Below are positions 42,536 to 51,739 of a DNA stretch of 64,000 nt, piece by piece. Position 1 is the stretch's first letter. The number at the start of each line of letters is the position of its first letter. The DNA comes from Marivirga arenosa (GTDB taxonomy: Bacteria > Bacteroidota > Bacteroidia > Cytophagales > Cyclobacteriaceae). Both the position numbers and the translations under genes were made by a program. The stretch is from NCBI RefSeq assembly GCF_030503875.2, contig NZ_CP129968.2:2878001-2942000 (forward strand), read 5' to 3'. Below the pieces are notes generated by a model. The model was not told the DNA's origin, did no database searches, and worked only from the letters and a program-made list of their open reading frames with translations.

Positions 42536-44011
42536 ATGAAAATTATATTATCAATATTTCTAATTGTAATTACAAGCCAAAGTACAATTGCACAAAATCG
42601 TCCACAAGATTTCTTATCCAGTGAATTTCATAAAGAAAGACGGGAAGTATTAAGAGAAAAAATGCCTAAAAATTCTGTTGCTGTTTTCTTTTCTAACCCC
42701 ATAAGGAACAGAGCGAATGATGTAAATTTCAAATACCATCAAGATCCAAACTTTTATTATTTAACCGGTCATAAACAACCTCATGCCTTATTGATGATAT
42801 TTAAGGAAGAACAAAATATTAACAATACTTCCTTTGATGAAATCATGTTTGTAAGAGGAAGGAATGCCTTGGCAGAATTGTATGATGGAGGTAGGATTAG
42901 TACTGCTGAAGCTGTAAATCAATTGAAATTAACTGCTTCTTTGGAAACACCAGAATTTAAAAACTTCCCAATTGATTTTTCAAAATTTGACCAAGTATTA
43001 TTTTATGATTTTAAGAATGATGTAAGACAAACTAATGAAGAAGGAGATCTCTATGATTTGATTGAACAGTTTAAGGAAAAAGTCAATTATCCAGATCAAA
43101 ATAATTTAGACATTACACCTGAACCTCAACAAAACAACTTAAACACTAAGTTGCTAGAAGAATTGTTAAGACCGATGCGCGGTATAAAAACAGAAGAAGA
43201 ACTTGAATTACTTGAAAAAGCAGTGAAAATCTCTGCACTTGGTCAAGCTGAAGTAATGAAAGCAATTAAACCCGGTATGTCCGAATTAGAGGTTCAAGGC
43301 ATGCATGAATTTATATTCAAGAAATACAAGGCAGAATATGAAGGATATCCTAGTATTGTAGGCGCAGGTCATAATGGTTGTGTTTTGCATTATATTGAAA
43401 ATTACAAACCAGAAATTGAAGATGGAGAATTAATCCTTATGGACCTAGGAGCAGAATACCATGGTTATACTGCTGATGTTACCAGAACTATACCTGTAAA
43501 TGGAAAATTCACAAAAGAACAAAAGGCAATATATGATTTGGTTTATGAGGCTCAAGAAGCTGCCGCTTCAATTGCAAAAGCTGGAGTTCCGTTTTCAGAT
43601 TTGTATGATACCACTTTGACCATTATCAATAAAGGACTATTAGAACTAGGTATAGTAAAAAGTTTAAAGGAAGAAGATTTAATCGATCCCACTACTGGCA
43701 GACATCGTTATTACCCTCACGGCTGCTGCCACCACATCGGTTTGGATGTTCATGATTTAGGAGAATACGGAAAATTAGAAGAAAATATGGTCATAACGAT
43801 TGAACCAGGAATTTACATACCAGAAGGTAGCCCATGTGATGAAAAATGGTGGGATATTCCGGTTAGGATTGAAGATGATTATCTCATCAAAAAAGAAAGT
43901 GCCGAATTATTATCTGATGATGCTCCAAGAAAAAGTGATGAAATTGAAAAACTTATGAAAGAAACTAGTGCCTTTGAGCAGTTTAATTTACCAGAATTGG
44001 AAAACAAGTAA
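42536..44011 (+). CDS. secreted Xaa-Pro aminopeptidase (aminopeptidase P, M24B)
   Basis: A 491-residue metallopeptidase with an N-terminal signal peptide (residues 1-19, ending STIAQ), so probably periplasmic. The aminopeptidase P N-domain covers about 28-165, the pita-bread M24 domain about 210-465. Metal ligands are present: two Asp in MDLGAEYHGYTADVTRT, His in HHIGLDVHD, Glu in TIEPGIY and Glu in VRIEDD. Such enzymes remove the first residue before proline and are common periplasmic enzymes in Bacteroidota that feed on protein. Confidence 0.93.
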   Translation: MKIILSIFLIVITSQSTIAQNRPQDFLSSEFHKERREVLREKMPKNSVAVFFSNPIRNRANDVNFKYHQDPNFYYLTGHKQPHALLMIFKEEQNINNTSFDEIMFVRGRNALAELYDGGRISTAEAVNQLKLTASLETPEFKNFPIDFSKFDQVLFYDFKNDVRQTNEEGDLYDLIEQFKEKVNYPDQNNLDITPEPQQNNLNTKLLEELLRPMRGIKTEEELELLEKAVKISALGQAEVMKAIKPGMSELEVQGMHEFIFKKYKAEYEGYPSIVGAGHNGCVLHYIENYKPEIEDGELILMDLGAEYHGYTADVTRTIPVNGKFTKEQKAIYDLVYEAQEAAASIAKAGVPFSDLYDTTLTIINKGLLELGIVKSLKEEDLIDPTTGRHRYYPHGCCHHIGLDVHDLGEYGKLEENMVITIEPGIYIPEGSPCDEKWWDIPVRIEDDYLIKKESAELLSDDAPRKSDEIEKLMKETSAFEQFNLPELENK

Positions 44012-44091
44012 TCTAATAAACTATTATATACTATTAAGAATTGAATTTATGTATTTTCTTTGTCATTAAATTAAACTTAAAAATCATTTAA

Positions 44092-44523
44092 ATGTACAAT
44101 ATTTTAAAACACGCGCATTCAGGAATAGCCTATTTACTTTTATTAGCTTTGGTCATTGCTCTTGTCTATAATATAATTGGATGGGCAGGAAATAAAGCTT
44201 TCACAAAAGGTAATAAAATTGCTGCTTTAATCGGCTTCATTTCAAGTCATCTTCAATTACTATTAGGTTTAATATTATATTTTGTTTCACCTTTAGGTGT
44301 ATCAAATTTAAGTGGTGAAACCATGAGTGATTCTATGTCAAGACTTTATGCTCTTGAACACCCTCTTACTATGATAATAGCAATTGTTTTAATAACAATC
44401 GGGTACTCTAAATCGAAACGAGCTGAGGATGATAAGAGCAAATACAAAAAAATCGTTTTGTTTTATGCAATTGGCTTAATCTTAATATTATCTAGAATAC
44501 CTTGGTCTGTATGGCCAGCGTAA
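44092..44523 (+). CDS. small four-helix membrane protein, possible b-type cytochrome
   Basis: A 143-residue integral membrane protein with four hydrophobic segments (about 11-30, 43-65, 92-107 and 120-137). His7, His9, His53 and His90 stand at membrane edges and could coordinate haem, the reason such proteins are sometimes called cytochrome b; this is not shown. Conserved-looking stretches are KHAHSGIAYLLL, SSHLQLLLGL and ALEHPLTM. Followed by a strong terminator, and 80 bases after the aminopeptidase gene. Confidence 0.75.
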   Translation: MYNILKHAHSGIAYLLLLALVIALVYNIIGWAGNKAFTKGNKIAALIGFISSHLQLLLGLILYFVSPLGVSNLSGETMSDSMSRLYALEHPLTMIIAIVLITIGYSKSKRAEDDKSKYKKIVLFYAIGLILILSRIPWSVWPA

Positions 44524-44580
44524 TTAAAACTTTTGCATCCTACTAAAATAACTTTGTAGTCATGCAAGCATTTCAAATTA

Positions 44581-44608
44581 AAAAGGCTGGGTTTCTAGCC
44601 TTTTTTTT
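44581..44608 (+). terminator. rho-independent terminator
   Basis: Stem AAAAGGCT (44581-44588) and AGCCTTTT (44597-44604), eight-base loop, T run through 44608. It lies 58 bases after the membrane protein gene. Confidence 0.85.
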
Positions 44609-44803
44609 GCATTCATTTTTTAAAGGACTGTATAAGAATCGATATTAATAGCATTTCCTGAAATACTTTAATCAAAACGAATAGATATTTAATTATTCAA
44701 ATATTTTATATTATTTTTCAATACATATCGTAAATTATTTAAGATTAATGAAACTTCAACATTAAACAAAACTTTAAAATAATTGAATCAATGATCTGAA
44801 GTA

Positions 44804-45433
44804 ATGAGTAGAACTTTACCACTTTTCCCATTAAATTTGGTAGCGTTTCCTTTTCAAAATTTAAACTTACACATCTTTGAGCCCCGCTACAAGGAATTGA
44901 TTGCAGATTGTATTGAAAATAACAGCACATTTGCTATCCCTTCTTATGTTAAAAACAAGGTTGAGTATGGGACTGAAATGGAAATTCGGGAAGTAAGCAA
45001 GAAATATGATGATGGTAGGTTTGATATCAAAACTAGAGGAATTAGGATTATAAAAGTCCTAAAAATGGATAACCCCTTTAAGGATAAAAAATATGCCGTT
45101 GGATCAATAGAAGAAATATCAAATAAAAATAATCCTGATATCATCATGAAAGAAGAAATATTTGAGGCTGTACAAGAAATGTATGATATAGTTGAGGTTG
45201 ACGAAAGAAAACTTTCAATGGATTTTCAAATATATGATATTGCACATCAAATTGGACTTTCAAAAGATGCTGAATATGAATTGATTCAAATTAATGAGGA
45301 GCGACAAAGACAACGTTTCGTTCTAGATCATTTAAAGGTCTTATTACCTAAATTAAGAGATTTGCAAAGATCTAAGGAGTTGATAAAGATGAATGGCCAT
45401 TTTAGAAAATACAATCCTCCTCAAGAGTTTTAA
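44804..45433 (+). CDS. Lon N-terminal (substrate-binding) domain protein
   Basis: A 209-residue stand-alone Lon N-domain (LON_substr_bdg) protein. Seen: LPLFPLNLVAFPFQNLNLHIFE (given in parts: LPLFPLNLVAFP and LNLHIFEPRYKELI), YVKNKVEYGTEMEI, IKTRGIRIIKVL. There is no ATPase or protease domain. Relatives in bacteria lack an assigned function; substrate recognition or adaptor use is plausible. It is a single gene with a terminator whose stem includes its stop codon. Confidence 0.88.
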   Translation: MSRTLPLFPLNLVAFPFQNLNLHIFEPRYKELIADCIENNSTFAIPSYVKNKVEYGTEMEIREVSKKYDDGRFDIKTRGIRIIKVLKMDNPFKDKKYAVGSIEEISNKNNPDIIMKEEIFEAVQEMYDIVEVDERKLSMDFQIYDIAHQIGLSKDAEYELIQINEERQRQRFVLDHLKVLLPKLRDLQRSKELIKMNGHFRKYNPPQEF

Positions 45434-45463
45434 GCCAAGTACTGCCACTTGGCTTTATTTTTT
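45432..45463 (+). terminator. rho-independent terminator after the Lon N-domain gene
   Basis: Perfect nine-pair stem (AAGCCAAGT at 45432-45440, ACTTGGCTT at 45447-45455) followed by a T-rich tract. It overlaps the stop codon of the plus-strand gene and runs into the end of the convergent T9SS gene. Confidence 0.85.
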
Positions 45464-48400
45464 TATAAATTTCTTGAACACAATTTCATCTTCATTGAGT
45501 AAAATTAATTTATAAACACCAATCTCAAGTTTAGATATATCTACTCTACTTTTAAATTTCCCCTTTAGAACTTCTTTACCTTCTATATTTAAAATTTTAT
45601 AAGCTTGATATTTGTCCGACCTAACCTCTATAATTAAATATGAATTAGCAGGATTAGGATAAACTTTCAAATTATTAGCTGAAGACCGATCATTTGAAGT
45701 AATTAAAGTCTCCACTCCCATTAAATTAATAATCTGTTTTTGATCTTTTGAAGAATGAATAATTTGACCAAGAATTTTACCTTGATTGCCGCTTTCTGGT
45801 GCGAATCGAACATATACTTTTATTCTAGGTAGGTTACCATATATATCTACAGGTAATTGTATGCTCTTATCATAATTTGATTTCTCAAACAAACTGACTT
45901 GAAAATTATCAGTACATTCAATTAATAAATCACTGCTTACGTTTTCAACTTTTAAAGCATAAAATTGAGGTTCGGAATAATCATAAATTTGAACCGATTC
46001 AAATTCAATACTGTCAGTTGATTCTATTATTATTTTAGATTCTCTTTTAAGTTCAATTAGATCATTTTCAAATTCAGGGTATAGAAACAGTTGCCTATCT
46101 AAGTGCATTAATAATCCTTGGAAATCAAAGTACCCGTAAGGAATTAATTCACCAAGCAACCCCAACTTCTTGGATAAAACAAGCTTTAAAGTATCTCCTG
46201 ACAGGGCTATTACTTCATAATTTTCATTTTCAAAAAATCCTTCTTCTATAAAATTCAAGCTATCAAGCTTGATTCTCATGAATTCAAATTGTAGAAAATC
46301 CTTCTCATGCATATCAATTGCAGCTATTGACGAAGAATCCTGAGAAAGTATGTTAATTGGCTCTTCAATAGTAATTGTGGCTCCATATTTACTTTGAATA
46401 AGCGTCCCCACTAATTGAACACTATCACCAAAGGCCAATTGGGGTACTTCAGCTCCTTGAATTAAAATACCATCAGTGCTGTCCTGAACTGCTCTCAATG
46501 AATCAAAATGACTGGCTCCTCCAATGACTCTAGCATTAAACTTAACTCTACTCCCCAAATCATAATTTTTAATATTTTTTATAGATTCTGTTTCTAAGGT
46601 GGCTTCTTCAGCACTTAAAATTAAATACAACTGATCTGCTCCCTTAGTACTAATTTTCAATGAATCCAGAATCTGATCACCTATGGCGCTCTCAGGAGAA
46701 AATCGGACAAAGATTTCTTGATCCTCAATCAAATAATCTGAAAAAAAGATAGTATCGAATGCCTGAGTAAATTCTTCATTTAGAGATAACTCAAAATGTG
46801 GTGGGGATATGATTAAAAGACTATCCTGTAAATTTTGTGCACTTAATGTAAATGAACTGGCATTTGAATTATTGGGATAATAAATTAGACCAAAATCATT
46901 ATTAAAATCAGAGCTATCAATTTCTATAGTTGTCTCTTTAAATTCAATAATGTAATCAGATGACAATACACCATCAGTAAATGTTATAGTAATTTCCTCT
47001 TCTTGATTATACTTCAGATTTGATAATAATAGTTTACCATCAATAAGTTCCACATTTGATGTAATAGATAATGTACCACTTCCACCATGACTGATAGTGA
47101 TAGTTCTATCCATAACATCTAAATTCTCAAAACTATCGAGTGCTGAAATTCCTATACTAAAAGTATCATTTACGTAGTAATGATCGGTAGTTGATTCAAT
47201 TGATAATTGATCTGCTTGAACATCTAATTGAAAAGAATTTGAGAGTATTTGATTTGAAAGAGTATCTAATAAAAAACTACCTGTTGAATAGACTTCAAAT
47301 GAGTGCAAAGTAGGAATCGAAAAATCCATTAATAATTCATCCTCAAATATTTCTTCTATCCAAATACTAAGTACTATTTTAGCAGTATCTCCATCAGAAA
47401 TTTCAAATTGCTGATTTTCAAAATTGAATAGTAAACTATCTTCATATATAACAGTTTGAATGGTCTCTATTTCAGTTCCATCATTAATCAGCTTAGCACC
47501 TTTTATAATTTCTGACCAATCCAAAACAGTATTTTCAGGTCCTTTCTCAATTACCACCTTTTCAATTATAGTAGGCAATCCATCTCCACTTCCAAAATCT
47601 ATAATATTAAACTTAAATACATCTATAGAACTGCTTTCTGATGAATTATTGATAGTGATAATTCCTGATTCTAATGGTTGTTCAGGGTTTTGAATATCAC
47701 TATCAGAATTGATATTTATATTTGTGTTAACAACTAAAACTTCATCTATTAATGAATAGCAATAAGTATCATCAAAATATTCAAATATTGAAAAGTGATA
47801 CCCCGTATTAGAATTTAAACCACTAAGATTTACAAAATCTCCTGTCCCACTATATACCACATAATTCCCATTCCCAATTTCATCCGCTAATTCATTGCTT
47901 AAATCTGCATCTGCATTATATGTTACACCGTTTTCTGGAATCGCATCTACTGGTTGGGATTCTTTTAGTAATACTAATACCGCATCCCCATTTCCCCTTT
48001 GCCAATTTAACTGAATTTGATTTTCACTAATATCTTCTTCCTCAACAGTTAAGAAAATAGCTTGCTCATCAGGAGCAGTGCAAGGCAACATAAAGCTTTG
48101 ACCCTCATTTATTTGTCCTTTAGTTGCATCACTTGGCTCCAGCCACGAATAATCACCATATTCTACACCATCACCAGTCAATTGTAAAGATTGATTCAAT
48201 AATGTTGAAGAATTACTCTCTGAAACTCCAACATCAATTGATTCAATATTGTCAGCAGGTCCACCAACCCCTAAAAATGAACCTTCATAGCTTATAAATT
48301 GAAGTAATGAGCCATCATATTCCAAAGCAAAGCCATCTGGCCCATTTTGAATTCCTGATATCTCTAAATAAAAAATTGAAAAGCCATTTTCTACATCAGC

Positions 48401-48652
48401 AGGTGTAAATTCAGTTAAATTATAAGTATTTCCATATGTTTCACCATTGGAACCATTAAAAAGATAAAACTGGAATAAACTCAAATCATAAGAAGACACA
48501 TCTTTAATCACTATTTCTACAAATTCATTAACATCGGATCCTTCATTATCATAATGAAACTCATTAATCCATGCTGTTTGAGCTAATAAAATCGATTGAA
48601 AAAGAAGGAATAAAAGAATGCTTAAAAGGCTAGTTTTGGGGAGTAATTTCAT
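45455..48652 (-). CDS. large secreted protein with lamin-tail-like N-terminal region and T9SS tail
   Basis: A 1065-residue surface or secreted protein. Signal peptide 1-25 (ending LLAQT). The N-terminal part has the lamin-tail-like pattern AWINEFHYDNEGSDVNEFVEI seen in T9SS proteins (quoted in parts: AWINEFHYDNEG and SDVNEFVEI). Then a fibronectin-like section, a long beta-rich stretch and two related segments with VRFAPES/VRFSPES (near 665 and 965), of the choice-of-anchor type. The last 75 residues are a T9SS type A tail (NLKVYPNPANSYLIIEV, ending FKKFIKK). No catalytic domain is recognised; some relatives carry nuclease domains, but none is here. Confidence 0.82.
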   Translation of the reverse strand: MKLLPKTSLLSILLFLLFQSILLAQTAWINEFHYDNEGSDVNEFVEIVIKDVSSYDLSLFQFYLFNGSNGETYGNTYNLTEFTPADVENGFSIFYLEISGIQNGPDGFALEYDGSLLQFISYEGSFLGVGGPADNIESIDVGVSESNSSTLLNQSLQLTGDGVEYGDYSWLEPSDATKGQINEGQSFMLPCTAPDEQAIFLTVEEEDISENQIQLNWQRGNGDAVLVLLKESQPVDAIPENGVTYNADADLSNELADEIGNGNYVVYSGTGDFVNLSGLNSNTGYHFSIFEYFDDTYCYSLIDEVLVVNTNININSDSDIQNPEQPLESGIITINNSSESSSIDVFKFNIIDFGSGDGLPTIIEKVVIEKGPENTVLDWSEIIKGAKLINDGTEIETIQTVIYEDSLLFNFENQQFEISDGDTAKIVLSIWIEEIFEDELLMDFSIPTLHSFEVYSTGSFLLDTLSNQILSNSFQLDVQADQLSIESTTDHYYVNDTFSIGISALDSFENLDVMDRTITISHGGSGTLSITSNVELIDGKLLLSNLKYNQEEEITITFTDGVLSSDYIIEFKETTIEIDSSDFNNDFGLIYYPNNSNASSFTLSAQNLQDSLLIISPPHFELSLNEEFTQAFDTIFFSDYLIEDQEIFVRFSPESAIGDQILDSLKISTKGADQLYLILSAEEATLETESIKNIKNYDLGSRVKFNARVIGGASHFDSLRAVQDSTDGILIQGAEVPQLAFGDSVQLVGTLIQSKYGATITIEEPINILSQDSSSIAAIDMHEKDFLQFEFMRIKLDSLNFIEEGFFENENYEVIALSGDTLKLVLSKKLGLLGELIPYGYFDFQGLLMHLDRQLFLYPEFENDLIELKRESKIIIESTDSIEFESVQIYDYSEPQFYALKVENVSSDLLIECTDNFQVSLFEKSNYDKSIQLPVDIYGNLPRIKVYVRFAPESGNQGKILGQIIHSSKDQKQIINLMGVETLITSNDRSSANNLKVYPNPANSYLIIEVRSDKYQAYKILNIEGKEVLKGKFKSRVDISKLEIGVYKLILLNEDEIVFKKFIKK

Positions 48653-48770
48653 TTAGGTTTTGGTAGTTCTGTACTAAAATCTAAAATTTCATTCTAAATT
48701 CATAAAATATCTTGAAATATTTAAGATGTAGATTCAACTGAAAATTCTACTTGTAAAAATTGGGCATAAA

Positions 48771-48799
48771 AAAAGCATCTGCAATTAACAGATGCTTTT
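48771..48799 (-). terminator. terminator of mdh
   Basis: Perfect 11-pair stem (AAAAGCATCTG at 48771-48781, CAGATGCTTTT at 48789-48799) with a seven-base loop; seven T at the 3' end on the minus strand. It lies 21 bases after the mdh stop. Confidence 0.85.
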
Positions 48800-48819
48800 A
48801 AATAATTTATAAATAATAA

Positions 48820-49740
48820 TTAAAGAAGACCGTTAGTTTTTCTTACAGCTTCCGCACTTTCATTTAATTTCGCTTTTTCTGCGTCATCTAATTCAATTTC
48901 AACAATCTCTTCAATTCCGTTTTTACCAATTATAGCAGGAACACCTATAGAAATATCATTCAATCCATATTCACCTTCTAATAAGCAAGAACAAGGGAAC
49001 ATTTTCTTAGAATCGCAAGCAATAGCTTGAACCATAGCTGAAACTGCAGCACCTGGTGCATACCAAGCAGAAGTACCTAATAATTTCGTTAATGTAGCTC
49101 CACCTACTTTAGTTTCCTCTCTTACATAATCCATTTTTTCTTCAGAAATGAATTTTGAAACAGGTACACTATTTCTTGTAGCTAATCTTGTTAATGGAAT
49201 CATACCTGTATCGCTATGACCACCTATAACCATACCATCAACATCTGATGCAGGACATCCTAAAGCTTCTGCTAATCTATATTTGAAACGAGCTGAATCT
49301 AATGCTCCACCCATTCCAATAATTCTATTTTTAGGTAAGTTAGTCGCTTTGTGAGCTAAGTAAGTCATAGTATCCATTGGGTTAGATACTACAATGATTG
49401 TTACATTAGGTGAATTTTTAATTAAATTCTCTGCAACCTGCTTAACAATTCCTGCATTAGTTGAGATTAATTCCTCTCTTGTCATACCAGGTTTTCTAGG
49501 AATACCTGATGTAATTACTGCAACATCACTATCAGCTGTTTTACTGTAATCGTTGGTAACACCAGTGATTTTAGTGTCAAAACCATTTAAAGAAGCAGTC
49601 TGCATCAAATCCATAGCTTTACCTTCAGCAAAACCTTCTTTAATGTCAACTAATACTACTTCTTCAGCAAAATCTTTAATGGCAATGTATTCAGCACAAC
49701 TTGCACCTACTGCACCAGCTCCTACTACGGTAACTTTCAT
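48820..49740 (-). CDS. mdh: malate dehydrogenase (LDH-like type)
   Basis: NAD-dependent malate dehydrogenase of the TCA cycle, 306 residues. GAGAVGAS (7-14) is the Rossmann motif and Asp at the end of strand 2 (VVLVDIKEG) selects NAD. Substrate Arg lies in GIPRKPGMTREEL, and the catalytic His in GGHSDTGMIPL. Length is close to other Mdh of this type. The codon use is housekeeping-like. It has a -7 element 41 bases upstream and its own terminator. Confidence 0.95.
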   Translation of the reverse strand: MKVTVVGAGAVGASCAEYIAIKDFAEEVVLVDIKEGFAEGKAMDLMQTASLNGFDTKITGVTNDYSKTADSDVAVITSGIPRKPGMTREELISTNAGIVKQVAENLIKNSPNVTIIVVSNPMDTMTYLAHKATNLPKNRIIGMGGALDSARFKYRLAEALGCPASDVDGMVIGGHSDTGMIPLTRLATRNSVPVSKFISEEKMDYVREETKVGGATLTKLLGTSAWYAPGAAVSAMVQAIACDSKKMFPCSCLLEGEYGLNDISIGVPAIIGKNGIEEIVEIELDDAEKAKLNESAEAVRKTNGLL

Positions 49741-49780
49741 TTTATTTATTTTAAAGGTTAAACAATCTTGAATTCGATTA

Positions 49781-49788
49781 CAAAACTA
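49781..49788 (-). promoter_or_regulatory. candidate -7 element of mdh
   Basis: Minus-strand TAGTTTTG matches TAnnTTTG; the predicted leader is about 36 bases. No -33 TTG at the expected distance. Confidence 0.45.
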
Positions 49789-49840
49789 CAAAAAATAATA
49801 TTATTCTGCTTTGATACTTATAGGTTCAATAATTCAGAAT

Positions 49841-50371
49841 TTAAATATTATTATTATACACATGACCTAAATCAAAAAAACCAAAATTTGTTTTATATGT
49901 TGAAAACAAACGGGCCATATAGTCATTTTGTTGCTGTGTGTAGGATTCTAAAACTTTTGCTTTTATTTTGGGATAGTGATCAAATATTTCAAATATATTA
50001 ATTTGCGGAATTACATAGATTTGAGCCTTCTCTGACTGAACAACCGCATTATAAATTCTCCTTGCTTCAGGGATTAATGCATTATCTCCAAAAGACATAT
50101 TTTCAGATAGCTTGCCTAAGCTTTCAAATCTATCTTCTATATCAATGGTTAAAGAAATCTCACCTCTTTGAGTTAAATACAACGCGTGGCTTGGATCATC
50201 TCTAAAAAACACTACCTCATTCTTTTTATATACTCTCATATGCATAAAAGGAAGAAAATGAGATAATTGCTCAAAACTCAGTTGCTCGAATATTTTTATT
50301 TCTTTCAAAAACCGAAATAAGACCAGCTGTTTATGGTCATAAGATTTTTTGAAGGGATTAAGAATTTTCAT
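49841..50371 (-). CDS. cyclic nucleotide-binding domain protein
   Basis: A 176-residue protein with a cNMP-binding (Crp-type) beta-barrel over about 20-140 (YKKNEVVFFRDDPSHALYLTQRGEISLTI, given in parts: YKKNEVVFFRDDPSHALYL and TQRGEISLTI; NMSFGDNALIPEARR, the phosphate-binding cassette, less canonical). There is no C-terminal helix-turn-helix, so it is not a Crp transcription factor. Its start overlaps the end of tilS by 14 bases. A signalling role is assumed; the ligand cannot be told. Confidence 0.82.
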   Translation of the reverse strand: MKILNPFKKSYDHKQLVLFRFLKEIKIFEQLSFEQLSHFLPFMHMRVYKKNEVVFFRDDPSHALYLTQRGEISLTIDIEDRFESLGKLSENMSFGDNALIPEARRIYNAVVQSEKAQIYVIPQINIFEIFDHYPKIKAKVLESYTQQQNDYMARLFSTYKTNFGFFDLGHVYNNNI

Positions 50372-51674
50372 AATGTTCTATTCGTAATACTTTTTTAGTA
50401 CTGTCTTTAACCTTAAATAAATCTGAAAATTTATGTCCTACCAGCCAAACTACCTCTCCTTCAGATTTTAAAACCAATTTATTTTCCTTTTGATGCAAAG
50501 GTACTTTTTGATCTATCAATATATCACTAATTTTTTTCTTACCCTTCATTCCTAAGGGTTGAATTTTGTCGCCCTCCTGCCAATAATCCAGTTCAAGGGT
50601 ACCATTTATGGATTCCAAATCTATAAAAACTAGCTTTTGATTCTTTGCAAAATCAACTTCTTCTTTGTCAAGAATATTAATTTTAAACTTTCCGATAGAA
50701 GTATGAATCAACTTAGACTCTATTTTCAATTCCTGCGGAAATTCTTGCTTAGTTTTTTCACCCCTTATATTTACGAAAATAAATTTTCTATCTACAATTA
50801 GCATATGAGAATTGGAATATAACTGAGCCCCAACCCTATCGAAATCAAAAGATTGCAATTGATTTAAACTGAAATCAAAATCACTAAGCAAATCTGATAA
50901 ATAAACGATTGGGAAATCTATGTCTAAAATTGATCTTTTGATTTTCACCTCACCATCAGTTAGGATAAAATATTTCGTTTTAAGCTGGTCTAATTTATAA
51001 TTATAAGCTTGCTCAGCTGCTCTCATTTTTAATGAGGTTTGTTGAAAGCCTTTAATTACATTAGGATTTAGATTTTCAAATTGTGGAATTATGTGATGCC
51101 TAATTTTATTTCTATTATAATGATCGATTTCATTTGAAGCATCCTCCCTCCAGTCAATTTCTTCATTTTCAGCATATTCTATAATCTCCTTTTTACTGGC
51201 AAAAAGTAATGGTCGTGCAATTTTATTTTGAAGGGGTAACATTCCTCTAAAACCCTTTATTCCACTCCCTCTACTTAAATTAAATAATACAGTTTCAAAT
51301 TGATCATTTGCATGATGAGCCGTCAATAATTTATCATATGAATGACAAATCATCAATTCCTTAAACCATTTATACCTTAAATTTCTAGCTTGTAATTGGG
51401 TAGAACCTTTTTCTTTTTGGATCTCAACTTTTTTTACGTGAATAGGAACTCCCAATTCAGAAGCTAATGATTCAACATATTCTTGATCTTTGTCAGATTC
51501 TTCTCCTCTGAGTTGAAAATTCATATGCGCCAAAGAAAAATGAAACCCAATGTGTCTTAGAAGGTGAGCTAGTACCACTGAATCTACTCCGCCACTGATT
51601 GCTAAAAGCAAATGTTCATTTCTTTCAAAAAGAGATTCCTTCTTTATATAATCTAAAAATGATTCGCTTAACAT
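50358..51674 (-). CDS. tilS: tRNA(Ile)-lysidine synthetase TilS
   Basis: TilS modifies C34 of tRNA-Ile with lysine so that it reads AUA. The 438 residues have the PP-loop SGGVDS at 27-32 near the N-terminus, GSGIKGFRGM with RPLL, and HHANDQFETVLFNLSR in the catalytic domain (about 1-220), plus a TilS C-terminal domain to the end (LQPLGMKGKKKISDIL, read here as IQPLGMKGKKKISDIL). Length is in the usual range. It is followed by the cNMP-binding protein with a 14-base overlap, and divergent from the OstA-like gene. Confidence 0.94.
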   Translation of the reverse strand: MLSESFLDYIKKESLFERNEHLLLAISGGVDSVVLAHLLRHIGFHFSLAHMNFQLRGEESDKDQEYVESLASELGVPIHVKKVEIQKEKGSTQLQARNLRYKWFKELMICHSYDKLLTAHHANDQFETVLFNLSRGSGIKGFRGMLPLQNKIARPLLFASKKEIIEYAENEEIDWREDASNEIDHYNRNKIRHHIIPQFENLNPNVIKGFQQTSLKMRAAEQAYNYKLDQLKTKYFILTDGEVKIKRSILDIDFPIVYLSDLLSDFDFSLNQLQSFDFDRVGAQLYSNSHMLIVDRKFIFVNIRGEKTKQEFPQELKIESKLIHTSIGKFKINILDKEEVDFAKNQKLVFIDLESINGTLELDYWQEGDKIQPLGMKGKKKISDILIDQKVPLHQKENKLVLKSEGEVVWLVGHKFSDLFKVKDSTKKVLRIEHYENS

Positions 51675-51693
51675 ATTTCTTTATGAAATTACT

Positions 51694-51701
51694 TAGATTT
51701 G
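51694..51701 (+). promoter_or_regulatory. candidate -7 element of the OstA-like gene
   Basis: TAGATTTG (TAnnTTTG) followed by CAC. It predicts a leader of about 35 bases before the ATG at 51740, which supports that start over in-frame ATGs that lie upstream of the promoter inside tilS. Confidence 0.5.
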
Positions 51702-51739
51702 CACAGAATTTGCTTATCGAAGCTATCAAAAGTAAATGT

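Noticed and set aside
51599..51739. Upstream in-frame extension of the OstA-like gene
   Set aside because: It would lie inside tilS on the opposite strand and upstream of the predicted promoter, and the signal peptide starts at the ATG at 51740.
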